From Nostoc sp. GT001 (lineage in GTDB: Bacteria; Cyanobacteriota; Cyanobacteriia; Cyanobacteriales; Nostocaceae), in contig NZ_JAUDRJ010000003.1 of the NCBI RefSeq assembly GCF_030382115.1, forward strand, positions 1,692,821 to 1,726,430: a stretch of DNA of 33,610 nt, read 5' to 3'. The notes beneath the pieces are model-generated. The model made no database searches and was not told where the DNA came from. It saw nothing but the letters and a program-made list of their open reading frames with translations. Each line of letters opens with the position of its first letter. The first letter of the stretch is position 1. Of this stretch, positions 1 to 8,748 are shown in pieces. Both the position numbers and the translations under genes were made by a program.

Positions 1-626
1 TTAATTTTTAATTTATTCTCCATCCAGCCAATTGCAAAGTCAGCTAATAATGCAATTGCCGCTGCCGGAACTGCACCAGCTAAAATTAACTGATCGTTTA
101 CTACTGATATACCGCGAAAAATAAATACTCCCAAACCACCAGCCCCAATCGCGGCGGCAATAGTTGCAATACCTATGGCGATTACTGTTGCGACTCGCAC
201 TCCTGCCAAAATTACTCCCATTGCTAAGGGAATCTCAACTTGTAATAACAATTGTCTATCTGTCATTCCCATGCCTCTTCCTGCTTCCCGAATTGCTGGA
301 TCGACGCTAGTAATACCTGTGTAAGTGTTACGAATTATCGGCAGTAAGGAATATACAGTCAGGGCAACAATTGCTGGTACTGCACCAATTCCGCCAATTA
401 TGGGAACAGGAATAAGTAAACCAAAGAGTGCCAAGCTAGGTATAGTTTGGAGAATATTCGCTATGCCGAGAATTGGTTGGCGGAGATAGGTTTTACGTGT
501 AATTAAAATACCTAATGGAATGCCCACAAGGATGGCAATTCCGATCGCGATGCCGACTAAAAATAGATGTTCGAGTGTATGCTGAAGAATTTCTGGGGCA
601 TACTTAATTAAGAAGAAATTTTTCAT
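1..626 (-). CDS. Osmoprotectant/betaine-type ABC transporter permease (3' end cut by window)
   Basis: The minus-strand frame runs from an ATG at 626-624 to the window edge, giving 208 residues without a stop. The translation is rich in hydrophobic helices and contains the cytoplasmic loop EAGRGMGMTDRQLLLQVEIP (about residues 118-137), which matches the EAA motif by which binding-protein-dependent permeases contact their ATPase. Size and order fit the OpuCB/ProW/YehW-type permeases (about 210-220 residues), so only a few C-terminal residues are probably missing. The start overlaps the stop of the upstream ATPase gene in an ATGA (626-623), so the two are probably translationally coupled. The substrate (glycine betaine, choline or another osmolyte) cannot be read from the sequence; the binding protein would lie beyond the window. 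Confidence 0.82.
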   Translation of the reverse strand, partial: MKNFFLIKYAPEILQHTLEHLFLVGIAIGIAILVGIPLGILITRKTYLRQPILGIANILQTIPSLALFGLLIPVPIIGGIGAVPAIVALTVYSLLPIIRNTYTGITSVDPAIREAGRGMGMTDRQLLLQVEIPLAMGVILAGVRVATVIAIGIATIAAAIGAGGLGVFIFRGISVVNDQLILAGAVPAAAIALLADFAIGWMENKLKI

Positions 627-1438
627 AAAGTATCTTGCAGGGAACGCAGACATTGGAGAAAGGCGAGGCTTTCTGGATGTTGCGATCGCATAAATTCATC
701 TCTCGTCCCCAATACTACCAATTCTCCGCCATACATTAAACCAATTCTCGATGCCAAAACTAAGGCTTCTTGAATATCGTGGGTGACGAAAACAACTGTC
801 TTGCCTAACTCTTGCTGCAAATGCCGAAACTCTTGTTGCAGTTCGAGGCGCGTAATTGGATCGAGTGCGCCAAAGGGTTCATCCATCAACAACACCGGCG
901 GATCTGCTGCTAAAGCCCTGGCTACACCGACTCTTTGCCTTTGTCCTCCTGAAAGTTCGTGCGGATAACGTGTGGCAAATTGTGCTGGTTCTAAGCCTAC
1001 CAATTGCAACAACTCATAAACCCGCGTTTTAATTTGTTTTGGTTGCCAACCTTCTAAAGACGGGACTAAACCCACATTGCGTTCAACTGTAAAATGGGGA
1101 AATAAACCAATTTCTTGAATGACGTAACCAATTTTTCGCCGCAGTTTAATTTCATCCCATTGAGTTGTGGGAATGCCATCAAATAAAACTTCGCCTTGTG
1201 TAGGTGTAAATAGGCGATTAATTAACTTCATTGTCGTGGTTTTGCCGCTACCACTGCGCCCAAGTAATACCAGTGCTTCTCCTTGACTGATGGTGAAATT
1301 GAGATTTGACACCAATGGGCGATGATTGCGGCTAAAGGTGACATCGCGGAATTCGATGGCGGTTTGGTTATTTTGCGGCATGAGTGGCTTTTGGGGGACG
1401 CTAGCTATTAGACTTCTTGGCATTTGTTCTTTTTGCAC
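623..1438 (-). CDS. Osmoprotectant/betaine-type ABC transporter ATP-binding protein
   Basis: This 271-residue cytoplasmic ATPase would power the permease encoded immediately downstream. It shows a Walker A motif GRSGSGKT (residues 60-67), a Q-loop around 108 (QEIGLFP), the signature LSGGQRQR (162-169), Walker B VLLMDEP (182-188) and the switch His in VTHD (220). QEIGLFPHFTVERN is typical of the ProV/OpuCA/YehX branch. It ends soon after the nucleotide-binding domain, so it lacks the C-terminal CBS pair that senses ionic strength in OpuA/OpuCA proteins; osmotic gating by that route is not expected. The first 25 or so residues precede the conserved domain, so a downstream start is possible. Its stop overlaps the permease start by four bases. 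Confidence 0.85.
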   Translation of the reverse strand: MQKEQMPRSLIASVPQKPLMPQNNQTAIEFRDVTFSRNHRPLVSNLNFTISQGEALVLLGRSGSGKTTTMKLINRLFTPTQGEVLFDGIPTTQWDEIKLRRKIGYVIQEIGLFPHFTVERNVGLVPSLEGWQPKQIKTRVYELLQLVGLEPAQFATRYPHELSGGQRQRVGVARALAADPPVLLMDEPFGALDPITRLELQQEFRHLQQELGKTVVFVTHDIQEALVLASRIGLMYGGELVVLGTRDEFMRSQHPESLAFLQCLRSLQDTL

Positions 1439-1455
1439 TCTTGTGGAAAAAGGTT

Positions 1456-1491
1456 AAAGGGGAAAGGGAAAATAACAAACCTTTCCCCTTT
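1456..1491. repeat. Hairpin in the leader of the betaine-type transporter genes
   Basis: Inverted repeat with 12-bp arms (aaaggggaaagg at 1456-1467, cctttcccctttt from 1480) separated by 12 nt. It lies just upstream of the minus-strand ATPase gene start at 1438. It could be an attenuator-like leader structure or a simple dispersed hairpin; the sequence does not decide. The rest of 1439-1722 shows no gene. Confidence 0.35.
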
Positions 1492-1722
1492 TCCCAACTT
1501 CTGCAAGATGTCTATTGTATTATGTGCTGATTTTGCTAGCGTGCTAACGCCCATTTGCTTTTCCTAAAATTAGTCTGAGTGGTGATTTTCTCCAAAGTAG
1601 GGAGTAGCTAAAGCTTTTGGAGGTGTAGATTTTCCCAACTTACTTACTAATGCTAATAAAGCGATCGCGTTCTGTTTGACTTATTTCAACACTTTAAAGA
1701 AACAATTTCTCCCGGATTTCTC

Positions 1723-1746
1723 AAAGACGCGATTTATCGCGTCTTT
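1723..1746 (-). terminator. Hairpin, probable terminator of the 131-residue gene
   Basis: Near-perfect palindrome with 11-bp arms (aaagacgcgat / atcgcgtcttt) around a 2-nt centre, 16 nt past the stop of the minus-strand gene at 1763. The T-tract on the minus strand is short, so termination is weakly supported. Related gacgcga...tcgcgtc hairpins recur elsewhere in the window (17756-17798). Confidence 0.45.
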
Positions 1747-1762
1747 TACCTTATCCTGCATT

Positions 1763-2158
1763 TTATGCAGTTTTAGCATTTTCATCAGATGCTTGTTCTG
1801 CAACATTTTTTAAGCGGCTCGATCTGATTTTGCGGATGCGATCGCTATAGCGAACACCACCCGCCATCTCATATTCACGGCTGTCTTTGCCGTACTTAAT
1901 ACCAACCACCATCAGCATCTTTTCAGAAAGCTGACTCAAGTTTTTTTCCATCTCTTCAATTTCAGTTTTAGAAGAGTCAACTACAGATAGAGCAGTATTA
2001 TAAACATCAATTTTGCCGCGTAACTGGTCGATTGACTCAACTAATTTTTCTAGACTATAATCTTCGTCAAATTTGACGCTTGGAACAATCGATTTCAGTC
2101 CAGCCGATCTTAACTGAGCTTTTTCTAAAACACGGGATGTACGTTTTTTACGAGACAT
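1763..2158 (-). CDS. Conserved cyanobacterial coiled-coil protein, function unknown
   Basis: 131 residues with a basic N-terminus (MSRKKRTSR), a central helical, heptad-like segment (about residues 36-80, rich in Leu, Ile, Glu and Lys) and a basic region around 105-117 (YSDRIRKIRSSRLK). No catalytic motif or membrane segment is visible. The amino-acid pattern resembles a small hypothetical family seen in filamentous cyanobacteria; I cannot assign a function. The gene stands alone, with a leader of more than 200 nt and a hairpin 16 nt downstream. The charge pattern might suit nucleic-acid binding, but that is only a guess. Confidence 0.7.
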   Translation of the reverse strand: MSRKKRTSRVLEKAQLRSAGLKSIVPSVKFDEDYSLEKLVESIDQLRGKIDVYNTALSVVDSSKTEIEEMEKNLSQLSEKMLMVVGIKYGKDSREYEMAGGVRYSDRIRKIRSSRLKNVAEQASDENAKTA

Positions 2159-2379
2159 AAAACTACTCCTTTAAAATTCTTATAGAGCTAGCTTGCCTCA
2201 ATTAAACTGCATTTTGGTTCAGCAAAACTCGCAGTTTTTGTAATAAAATTTTTAAGTCATAGCAGTAAATTTTCGGAATTTTATTACTAAACATTGGTAT
2301 TTACAGCACTTCCGGCAGCTATGAGGTACATCCTCAAAGCTGGAAGCTATGATAGAAAAGGGCAAAAAGAAAAACTGTA

Positions 2380-2505
2380 CTGTATTGCATAATAGCTGTC
2401 AGTGCTTTAACCCAAGTTTTTCTAGTCCTCTTCTAGAGGACTTGCACCATTAGACAGGGAATTCTATTCCCTGGCGGTCTGTATTGCATAATAGCTGTCA
2501 GTGCT
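2380..2505. repeat. 27-bp direct repeat pair enclosing two hairpins
   Basis: The 27-nt sequence starting ctgtattgcataatagctg occurs at 2380-2406 and again, identical, at 2479-2505. The 72 nt between the copies hold two hairpins: agtcctct/agaggact (8-bp arms, near 2425-2443) and cagggaa/ttccctg (7-bp arms, near 2456-2474). No open frame of note crosses it. It may be a small mobile or duplicated module. Confidence 0.7.
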
Positions 2506-2553
2506 GTATATAGATAATTGTCTCAGCTTCATCAAAACTTTAAGGGACACTAC

Positions 2554-2763
2554 TCCCATAAGTTGCGAACCTGCTCCCACAAGTTGCGAACCTGCTCCCA
2601 CAAGTTGCGAACCTGCTCCCACAAGTTGCGAACCTGCTCCCATAAGTTGCGAACCTGCTCCCATAAGTTGCGAACCTGCTCCCACAAGTTGCGAACCTAC
2701 TCCCACAAGTTGCGAACCTGCTCCCACAAGTTGCGAACCTGCTCCCATAAGTTGCGAACCTGC
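2554..2763. repeat. Minisatellite: ten 21-bp units
   Basis: Ten head-to-tail copies of a 21-bp unit with consensus tcccacaagttgcgaacctgc. Most variation is a c/t at one position (cacaag versus cataag) plus one g-to-a change (ctgc to ctac, between units 7 and 8). Because 21 is a multiple of three, several frames stay open on both strands (86-94 codons), so these open frames are a by-product of the repeat and not evidence of a gene. The array ends directly against a DUF433 relic. Confidence 0.9.
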
Positions 2764-2768
2764 TTCTT

Positions 2769-2918
2769 AGTCATTTGACCTTAGCGCAGGTTTATGCAGC
2801 TTTAGCTTATTATCATGCTAACCGCGACCAAATTGACGCTGACATTGCAGCAGAAGAGGCAGCGTCATCTTGTCCGCCCCGAACGGGTGAGACACCCATC
2901 CCACAAGAGTTTTTCTAA
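2769..2918 (+). pseudogene. Relic of a DUF433 (antitoxin-like) gene, C-terminal part
   Basis: A 49-codon frame begins SHLTLAQVYAALAYYHANRD and continues IDADIAAEE before a divergent tail and a stop at 2916-2918. The pattern HLTLAQVYAALAYYHAN-xx-ID is the end of the DUF433 winged-helix domain found in small toxin-antitoxin-associated proteins. There is no start codon or N-terminal half: the frame runs back into the minisatellite, where a taa in the last unit closes it. I read this as a truncated relic; the repeat array sits where the missing half should be. Confidence 0.6.
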
Positions 2919-2951
2919 TGCACTATTTAAGGCTAGATACGCCACTACTAA

Positions 2952-4880
2952 TTAAGACTCCATTTCTGCCAATTCTAACCACCGTTCAGTCGCCACATCG
3001 ATCGCGTGCTTGAGCTTTTCTACATGATCATACAATTTCTGCACTTGGCTATAATTACCCGGTGAGACATTCGCTAGTGTTTTCTCGGTTTCTTCTTTCT
3101 CAGCCTCTAACTCGGCAATTTTACCTTCTAGCTGCTCAAATTCTTTTTTCTCCCAATTGGATAATCTCCGCCGCTTGGTATTCTCTCCATCCTTGGTTGA
3201 AGCCGCACCATTTTGGGTTTCAACATTTTTTGGCTTCTCCTTAGCGTTCGCAGCTTGTTGCTGCGCCTCTTCAGCCTTCTTATAGTCCAGATAAATCGAG
3301 TAATTACCTGGATATTGCCGCAGATTACCGCCTTCCTCAAAGGAAAATACTGTGTCAATGGTGCGATCTAAAAAGTAGCGATCGTGAGAAACTACAATTA
3401 CACACCCGGCAAAGTCTTCTAAATAATCCTCTAATACTGCCAAGGTCTGAACATCTAAATCATTTGTCGGTTCATCTAAAATTAAGACATTGGGCGCACC
3501 CATCAAAACCCGCAACAGAAATAAACGGCGTTTTTCCCCACCCGAAAGTTTACTAATTGGGGCATACTGCTGATTACCAGGAAACAAAAACCGCTCTAAC
3601 ATTTGCGAAGCACTAATTTGAGTTCCATCGGTAATTTTTACAAATTCTCCTTCTTCTTTGATATAGTCAATCACGCGCTGACTTTCGTTTAATGCTGTGA
3701 GCAATTCTTCCGAATGCTGGTCAAAATAACCGATGTGAACTGTAGTACCAATTTCTGCAATGCCGGAATCTGGCTTAACCCGTCCAGTAATGATATCCAT
3801 TAAAGTCGATTTACCTGCACCATTAGCGCCAATAATGCCGATGCGATCTTCTGGACTAAATTCGTAAGTGAAATTATTAATCAGAGTGCGTCCATTGTAT
3901 GCCTTACAAACGTTATCTAATTCAATAACTTTTTTCCCAATGCGACGACCAACTGTCGAAATATCAACTTTACCCTGAACTTGTTTAAATTCAGTATCCC
4001 GCAGAGCGTGAGCGCGGTCAATTCTCGCTTTTTGCTTGGTACTTCTGGCTTTCGGCCCTTTTTTCAGCCATTCCAACTCGCGCCGCAACAAGCCTTGGTG
4101 TTTACGTTGACTGCTGACGGCAGATTCTTCAGCTAAAGCTTTCTTTTCGAGGTAATATGAGTAGTTACCTGTATAGGTGTAAATGTCGCCTCGGTCGATT
4201 TCAATGATCCGGTTGGTAACGCGATCTAAAAAGTAGCGATCGTGAGTGATCAAAAACAATGCGCCGCGATAGCGATTTAAATAACTTTGTAACCATTCCA
4301 CAGAAAGAGCATCAAGATGGTTTGTTGGCTCATCCATGAGCAAAGCATCTGGTTCTGATAGCAAAGCTGATGCTAAAGCAATGCGCTTGCGATAACCTCC
4401 AGATAAAGTACTTATCTTGGCATCAAAATCAGAAATTCCTAATTTTGTCAGGATGATTTTGGCATTTGTTTCTAGTTCCCAAGCACCACTCGTATCCATC
4501 CGTTGCATCACCGCAGAAAGGCGAGACATCAGTTGACTATCATCTGGATAGTGAACCAATTTATCAGAAAGTTCTTCATACTCGCGTACTAAAGCCATGT
4601 GTTCGCCACTATCAGCGAAAACTTGCTCTAAAACTGTGTGATTTTCATCTAAATCTGGCTGCTGCGGTAAGTAGATAATTTTAGAACCGGAGTTAATTAA
4701 AATTTGACCGCTATCAATGGATTCTAACCCAGCGATCATTTTTAATAAGGTTGATTTACCAGAACCGTTAGTACCAATTAATCCAACTTTATCGGTAGCA
4801 TCAAGGCTAAAACTCGCATCTTTTAAAATTTCCTTGATACCAAAGTCTTTTGTTACTGATTGTAGTGTAATAATACTCAT
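2952..4880 (-). CDS. ABC-F family ATPase (Uup/EttA-like, ribosome-associated)
   Basis: 642 residues with two nucleotide-binding domains in one chain and no membrane segments, the layout of ABC-F proteins, which act on the ribosome and not in transport. Domain 1 has GTNGSGKST (36-44), LSGGYRKR and LLMDEPTNHLD. Domain 2 has GANGAGKST, LSGGEKRR and LILDEPTNDLD. The two are joined by the charged helical linker (about 250-310) that reaches into the ribosomal E site in characterised members. A C-terminal coiled coil (about 570-640, rich in Glu and Lys) is as in Uup, which also binds DNA. The DUF1824 gene lies upstream on the same strand but a hairpin separates them. Uup-type is the best call; the exact subfamily is uncertain. 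Confidence 0.88.
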   Translation of the reverse strand: MSIITLQSVTKDFGIKEILKDASFSLDATDKVGLIGTNGSGKSTLLKMIAGLESIDSGQILINSGSKIIYLPQQPDLDENHTVLEQVFADSGEHMALVREYEELSDKLVHYPDDSQLMSRLSAVMQRMDTSGAWELETNAKIILTKLGISDFDAKISTLSGGYRKRIALASALLSEPDALLMDEPTNHLDALSVEWLQSYLNRYRGALFLITHDRYFLDRVTNRIIEIDRGDIYTYTGNYSYYLEKKALAEESAVSSQRKHQGLLRRELEWLKKGPKARSTKQKARIDRAHALRDTEFKQVQGKVDISTVGRRIGKKVIELDNVCKAYNGRTLINNFTYEFSPEDRIGIIGANGAGKSTLMDIITGRVKPDSGIAEIGTTVHIGYFDQHSEELLTALNESQRVIDYIKEEGEFVKITDGTQISASQMLERFLFPGNQQYAPISKLSGGEKRRLFLLRVLMGAPNVLILDEPTNDLDVQTLAVLEDYLEDFAGCVIVVSHDRYFLDRTIDTVFSFEEGGNLRQYPGNYSIYLDYKKAEEAQQQAANAKEKPKNVETQNGAASTKDGENTKRRRLSNWEKKEFEQLEGKIAELEAEKEETEKTLANVSPGNYSQVQKLYDHVEKLKHAIDVATERWLELAEMES

Positions 4881-4914
4881 AAGATTGAAGTCATTAATTA
4901 TTTTTCGTTAGTGA

Positions 4915-4940
4915 GTAGGTAAGGCAAATACCTTACCTAC
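4915..4940 (-). terminator. Hairpin between the DUF1824 and ABC-F genes
   Basis: Perfect 10-bp arms gtaggtaagg / ccttacctac around a 6-nt loop, 11 nt past the stop of the DUF1824 gene. There is no strong T-tract, so it could be a terminator, a processing site or a dispersed hairpin. Confidence 0.4.
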
Positions 4941-4951
4941 ATTGCGTCATT

Positions 4952-5368
4952 CTATACAAATAAGTCCAGGGGAAGATGTCCATACATTTCGTTGATTCCA
5001 TCTTCGTCATAAGACTGGCAAGATACTAATACACCACGATGATGTCCATCATAGGAATCAAGATAACACAAGCCGTTTTTGCCATTTAATTTGATATAAA
5101 CTGGGCCTTCGGGTGTAAGTAAATTATTTGGTGGTTCATAACCCAAAGCCAAAGAATAGGTTTTCATCGCCAATATTCCTTCTTCTGCTGTATCAGCACA
5201 AATTCCTAATATTTGGTAATCAGTAAGCTTGGCGAGCAAAATTAAGGCATTACGAATTACTACTTTTTCTGATGAGTTGAGGATAGGAGCAATGTCTAGA
5301 CAGTTGAATTTGTTCAGTAATTTTTTCGCTTCTTCGGCGGTGAGATTCTGAGGATTGGGGGTTGACAT
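4952..5368 (-). CDS. DUF1824 family protein
   Basis: 138 residues that I recognise as the cyanobacterial DUF1824 family: the N-terminal helix SxxEA-KxLLNKF, the segment DYQILGICADTAEEG (about 66-80), and the C-terminal GVLVSCQSYDEDGINEMYGH (about 112-131). The function of the family is unknown. No membrane span, signal peptide or catalytic motif is visible, so it is probably a soluble cytoplasmic protein. It lies on the same strand as the ABC-F gene, with a hairpin between them. Confidence 0.8.
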   Translation of the reverse strand: MSTPNPQNLTAEEAKKLLNKFNCLDIAPILNSSEKVVIRNALILLAKLTDYQILGICADTAEEGILAMKTYSLALGYEPPNNLLTPEGPVYIKLNGKNGLCYLDSYDGHHRGVLVSCQSYDEDGINEMYGHLPLDLFV

Positions 5369-5439
5369 AAACTTCGACTATTATCTGGTTGGTTTTTCTG
5401 TGGTGTTTGAGTTGGGACTAGTACCGCAAGGCGGAAGTT

Positions 5440-5516
5440 TGACCCTGAGCGACTTGCCTTGTGCCGAGCAAAGCCGAGGTAGCGCAGTCGAAAGGAGTCG
5501 AAGGGTCAAAAGTTAC
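5440..5516. repeat. Dispersed repeat, gagcgacttgcc...aaggag family (copy 1)
   Basis: The stretch contains gagcgacttgcctt and gtcgaaaggag, shared with the copies at 6629-6678, 6714-6763 and in part 19100-19140. Here it is flanked by tttgaccct and agggtcaaa, so the whole module can fold on itself. The remainder of 5369-5709 shows no gene. Confidence 0.7.
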
Positions 5517-5709
5517 TCATGCTTTAATTTCGGGCTTTCTAGGTGTAATGAAATAGGAAGTTTCTTTACACCAGCCTTTACTAGCCCAACTTATACCATT
5601 TTGGATTTTAGGTTTTGAATTGGGAATAGTCCAATGTATTGTTGAATTTGTCTGAAGTCAGAGCAAACTCCATAATTTTAGACCTTGTTATCTCATGCCC
5701 ACTTCCCTT

Positions 5710-6558
5710 TTACGGTTGATTTTGGACATTCCCAAGGTTGAATATAAAGGGTACGCCATTTTTTGAGTCATTACCCATAACCAGGACTTTGGGCATCTGA
5801 GCGCCGCCAGTCTTCCAAGCTTCAATGGCTTCTTTTTGCAGAACTAACTGTCCTCCTTGGGCTTTGAGTGTCTCTGCTAAGAGTCTTTGAGCTTCTGCCC
5901 TACCTTTGGCACGATTAATGTCTGCTTGTGCTTCTTGTTCAGCTTCTCGTGCTACGTAAACGGCTCTTTGCGCCCGTTGTTCAGCAATTTGCTTTTCTTC
6001 AACTGCTCTGGCAAATTCTGGTGAGAATGCTAAATCAACTACACTAGTATCTAATACAATTATCCCATATTTGTCTAAGCGATCGCCTAACGCATTATCG
6101 AAGTCTTCTTTTAACTCACTTCGTTTGGTAATCGCTTCTTCGACTGTTCTTCTAGCTGCGGCAATTTTAAATGCTTCTTGTGTCTGAGGGGCAATGATTT
6201 TTGATACAATATTAGCTAATGTTCCTTGTTTTCTTCTAACTTCAACTACCTTTATCGGATCGAGGCGAAAGTTAATTGCAAATCTTGCAGATAAATTTTG
6301 CAAATCTTTAGTGGAACTTTCGGCTGGTACTTCAAATTTTTGCACCGTTAAATCATACACATCTATCACAGTGATAAAAGGCGGTTTTAAATGAATACCT
6401 TCCAATAAAGCCCCATCTCTGGCTTTACCCAAGATGCTGATTACTCCTGCTTGTCCTGGGTTAATAATGATAAAGGAATTTAGCCCAATAATCACTAGTA
6501 TTGCTAACACAATTCCCAAAACTGTGGTTTGCCAATTACCAAATTGCTGATTTTTCAA
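5710..6558 (-). CDS. Prohibitin/SPFH-domain membrane protein
   Basis: 282 residues with one N-terminal membrane segment (about 13-32, TVLGIVLAILVIIGLNSFII) followed by an SPFH/band-7 domain (about 33-200) and a long Ala/Glu/Arg-rich helix (about 180-240, EKQIAEQRAQRAVYVAREAE) that mediates ring assembly in the family. NPGQAGVISILGKARDG and EGIHLKPPF are typical of prohibitins rather than stomatins or HflC/K. Family members form large membrane-bound oligomers that scaffold proteases or membrane domains; in cyanobacteria the precise role is unsettled. The gene appears monocistronic; it is divergent from the ABC exporter, across a repeat-filled intergenic region. Confidence 0.88.
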   Translation of the reverse strand: MKNQQFGNWQTTVLGIVLAILVIIGLNSFIIINPGQAGVISILGKARDGALLEGIHLKPPFITVIDVYDLTVQKFEVPAESSTKDLQNLSARFAINFRLDPIKVVEVRRKQGTLANIVSKIIAPQTQEAFKIAAARRTVEEAITKRSELKEDFDNALGDRLDKYGIIVLDTSVVDLAFSPEFARAVEEKQIAEQRAQRAVYVAREAEQEAQADINRAKGRAEAQRLLAETLKAQGGQLVLQKEAIEAWKTGGAQMPKVLVMGNDSKNGVPFIFNLGNVQNQP

Positions 6559-6628
6559 ATTATTCTCTCCAATATTTAGTTAGTCATTGGTCATTTGTTA
6601 TTTGTTTTGTTATTTGTTATTCTCCCCC

Positions 6629-6776
6629 ATCTCCTCGGTCACTGAGCGACTTGCCTTGAGCGAAGTCGAAAGGAGCCGTTCGCGCAGCGTCTCGCAGAGA
6701 AGTGCTGCTCCCGATCTCCTCGGTCACTGAGCGACTTGCCTTGAGCGAAGTCGAAAGGAGCCGAAGTGCTGCTCCC
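6629..6776. repeat. 50-bp direct repeats of the dispersed family (copies 2 and 3)
   Basis: A 50-nt sequence starting atctcctcggtcactgagcg is found at 6629-6678 and, identical, at 6714-6763. Each is followed by aagtgctgctccc, immediately in the second copy but after a 21-nt insert (ttcgcgcagcgtctcgcaga...) in the first. The insert resembles a module near 20878. The region lies between divergent genes and may carry the exporter promoter, but I see no clear motif. Confidence 0.85.
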
Positions 6777-6859
6777 CAGTCCTTGAATAAACTCAGTTAC
6801 TAGTTTCTCACTAGTCTGCCTGAATCAATCTTCAGACTCAGGACTTAGGACTCAAAACT

Positions 6860-8710
6860 TTGTTCCGTGGTAATATCAGTGACACGAAACCGCAAAAAGC
6901 CGTGGCTACTGCATTAAAATCTCATCGGGCATCAAGAAGGCGTAAACATTCAACGCATCCTCTCCAGCGTTTGCTTGAGTATGGACACCAGTATCGTAAA
7001 CAAATTTGGCTGGCGACTACTTATTCTACCCTCAATAAATTTTTCGACTTGGCACCACCCGGCTTAATTGGCGTGGCGGTGGATGTGGTAGTTAAGCAAC
7101 AGGATTCCATAATTGCACAGTTAGGGGTGCGGGATGTCTTTCAACAATTTTTGATTATTTCCTTCCTGACTGTGGTCATTTGGATACTTGAATCGGTTTT
7201 TGAATATGCCTACGCTCGACTTTGGCGAAATTTGGCTCAGAATATTCAGCATGACTTGCGTTTGGATGCATACAAACATTTGCAAGAGTTGGAATTGGCT
7301 TATTTTGAAGAACGCAGCACTGGCGGTTTAATGTCTATCCTCAGTGATGATATTAACCAATTAGAGCGGTTTTTGGATGGGGGAGCAAATGATATCATCC
7401 AAGTTTCTGCAACTGTTTTAATTATTGGCGCTGCTTTCTTTATTCTGGCTCCTAGTGTCGCGTGGATGGCTTTGTCACCGATGCCATTCATCCTCTGGGG
7501 TTCTTTTGCCTATCAACGACTACTTGCACCTCGCTATGCTGATGTCCGCGAAAAGGTAGGTTTTCTCAATTCGCGGTTGTCAAACAATATCAGCGGAATC
7601 ACTACTATTAAAAGCTTCACTGCTGAAACTTATGAAGCCTATCGCTTGGAATTAGATAGTGACGCTTATCGCCACAGTAATGCTAAGGCAATTACTCTTT
7701 CTGCTGCTTTTGTCCCGCTAATTCGGATGCTGATTTTGGTGGGGTTCACGGCATTACTTTTGTATGGCGGGATGGCAGCGGTTTCTGGAGCAATGTCTGT
7801 AGGTACTTACAGCGTATTAGTATTTTTAATCCAGCGATTGCTGTGGCCTTTAACTAGATTAGGCGAAACTTTTGACCAATATCAAAGGGCAATGGCTTCT
7901 ACTAATCGAGTCATGAATTTATTGGATACTCCTATCGCCATTCATACAGGTGATGTAGCGTTACCTATAGATAAAGTGCGCGGTGAAGTGCAATTTAACA
8001 ATGTTTATTTTGCCTATAAAGATAGATTTCCAGTGATTAAAAATCTGTCTTTGGATATTCCGGCGGGGAAAACCATTGCAATTGTCGGTTCAACGGGTTC
8101 TGGTAAAAGCACTTTAGTCAAACTCTTGTTACGGTTGTATGAGGTGCAAGCTGGAAGCATTACTGTGGATGGCATTGATTTGCAAAGTTTGAATTTGCAA
8201 GATTTACGGCGCTGCATCGGTTTGGTGAGCCAAGATGTGTTTCTATTTCATGGCACTGTAGCGGAGAATATTGCCTATGGTAGTTTTGAGACTACAGAAC
8301 AAGAAATCATCACGGCGGCGAAGATAGCCGAGGCGCACGAATTTATTGTTGAATTGCCCCAAGGTTATGAGACAATTGTTGGGGAAAGAGGACAAAAGTT
8401 ATCTGGTGGACAAAGACAACGGATTGCGATCGCCCGTGCAGTCTTAAAGAATCCCCCAATTCTGATTTTAGACGAAGCTACCTCGGCAGTAGATAATGAA
8501 ACAGAAGCGGCAATCCAGCGATCGCTAGAACGGATTACAGTAGATAGAACTACAATTGCGATCGCTCATCGTCTTTCCACTATCCGCAATGCTGATTGCA
8601 TTTATGTCATGGAACATGGGAAATTAGTAGAATCGGGAACCCATGAACAATTGCTAGAGGAAGACGGTATTTATTCCGGCCTCTGGCGTGTACAGTCAGG
8701 TTTAAGATAA
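6860..8710 (+). CDS. ABC exporter, fused membrane and ATPase domains (ABCB/MsbA-like)
   Basis: 616 residues: an N-terminal six-helix exporter domain (about 45-345) fused to an ATPase domain (about 375-610), the half-transporter layout of homodimeric type IV exporters of lipids, peptides or drugs. The ATPase part has Walker [10 protein letters not shown] (410-418), Q-loop LVSQDVFLF (455-463), signature LSGGQRQR (514-521), Walker B LILDEATS (535-542) and the switch His in IAHRLST. The intracellular loop [14 protein letters not shown] (146-159) is the usual coupling segment. The start shown is a TTG; there is no ATG before the conserved region, so the first 30 basic residues are tentative. The substrate cannot be inferred. 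A CcmS-like gene follows 38 nt downstream. Confidence 0.87.
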   Translation: MFRGNISDTKPQKAVATALKSHRASRRRKHSTHPLQRLLEYGHQYRKQIWLATTYSTLNKFFDLAPPGLIGVAVDVVVKQQDSIIAQLGVRDVFQQFLIISFLTVVIWILESVFEYAYARLWRNLAQNIQHDLRLDAYKHLQELELAYFEERSTGGLMSILSDDINQLERFLDGGANDIIQVSATVLIIGAAFFILAPSVAWMALSPMPFILWGSFAYQRLLAPRYADVREKVGFLNSRLSNNISGITTIKSFTAETYEAYRLELDSDAYRHSNAKAITLSAAFVPLIRMLILVGFTALLLYGGMAAVSGAMSVGTYSVLVFLIQRLLWPLTRLGETFDQYQRAMASTNRVMNLLDTPIAIHTGDVALPIDKVRGEVQFNNVYFAYKDRFPVIKNLSLDIPAGKTIAIVGSTGSGKSTLVKLLLRLYEVQAGSITVDGIDLQSLNLQDLRRCIGLVSQDVFLFHGTVAENIAYGSFETTEQEIITAAKIAEAHEFIVELPQGYETIVGERGQKLSGGQRQRIAIARAVLKNPPILILDEATSAVDNETEAAIQRSLERITVDRTTIAIAHRLSTIRNADCIYVMEHGKLVESGTHEQLLEEDGIYSGLWRVQSGLR

Positions 8711-8748
8711 GTTTCGCCTATTGTCTGTGTCTTCATTACGAATGATTT

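Noticed and set aside
2554..2763. Possible CRISPR array
   Set aside because: The 21-bp units are contiguous, with no spacers between them, and no cas genes are nearby.
2464..2778. Open frames of 86-94 codons on both strands over the 21-bp repeats, looking like repeat proteins
   Set aside because: They exist only because the repeat length is a multiple of three; no frame has a ribosome-binding site or non-repeat domain.
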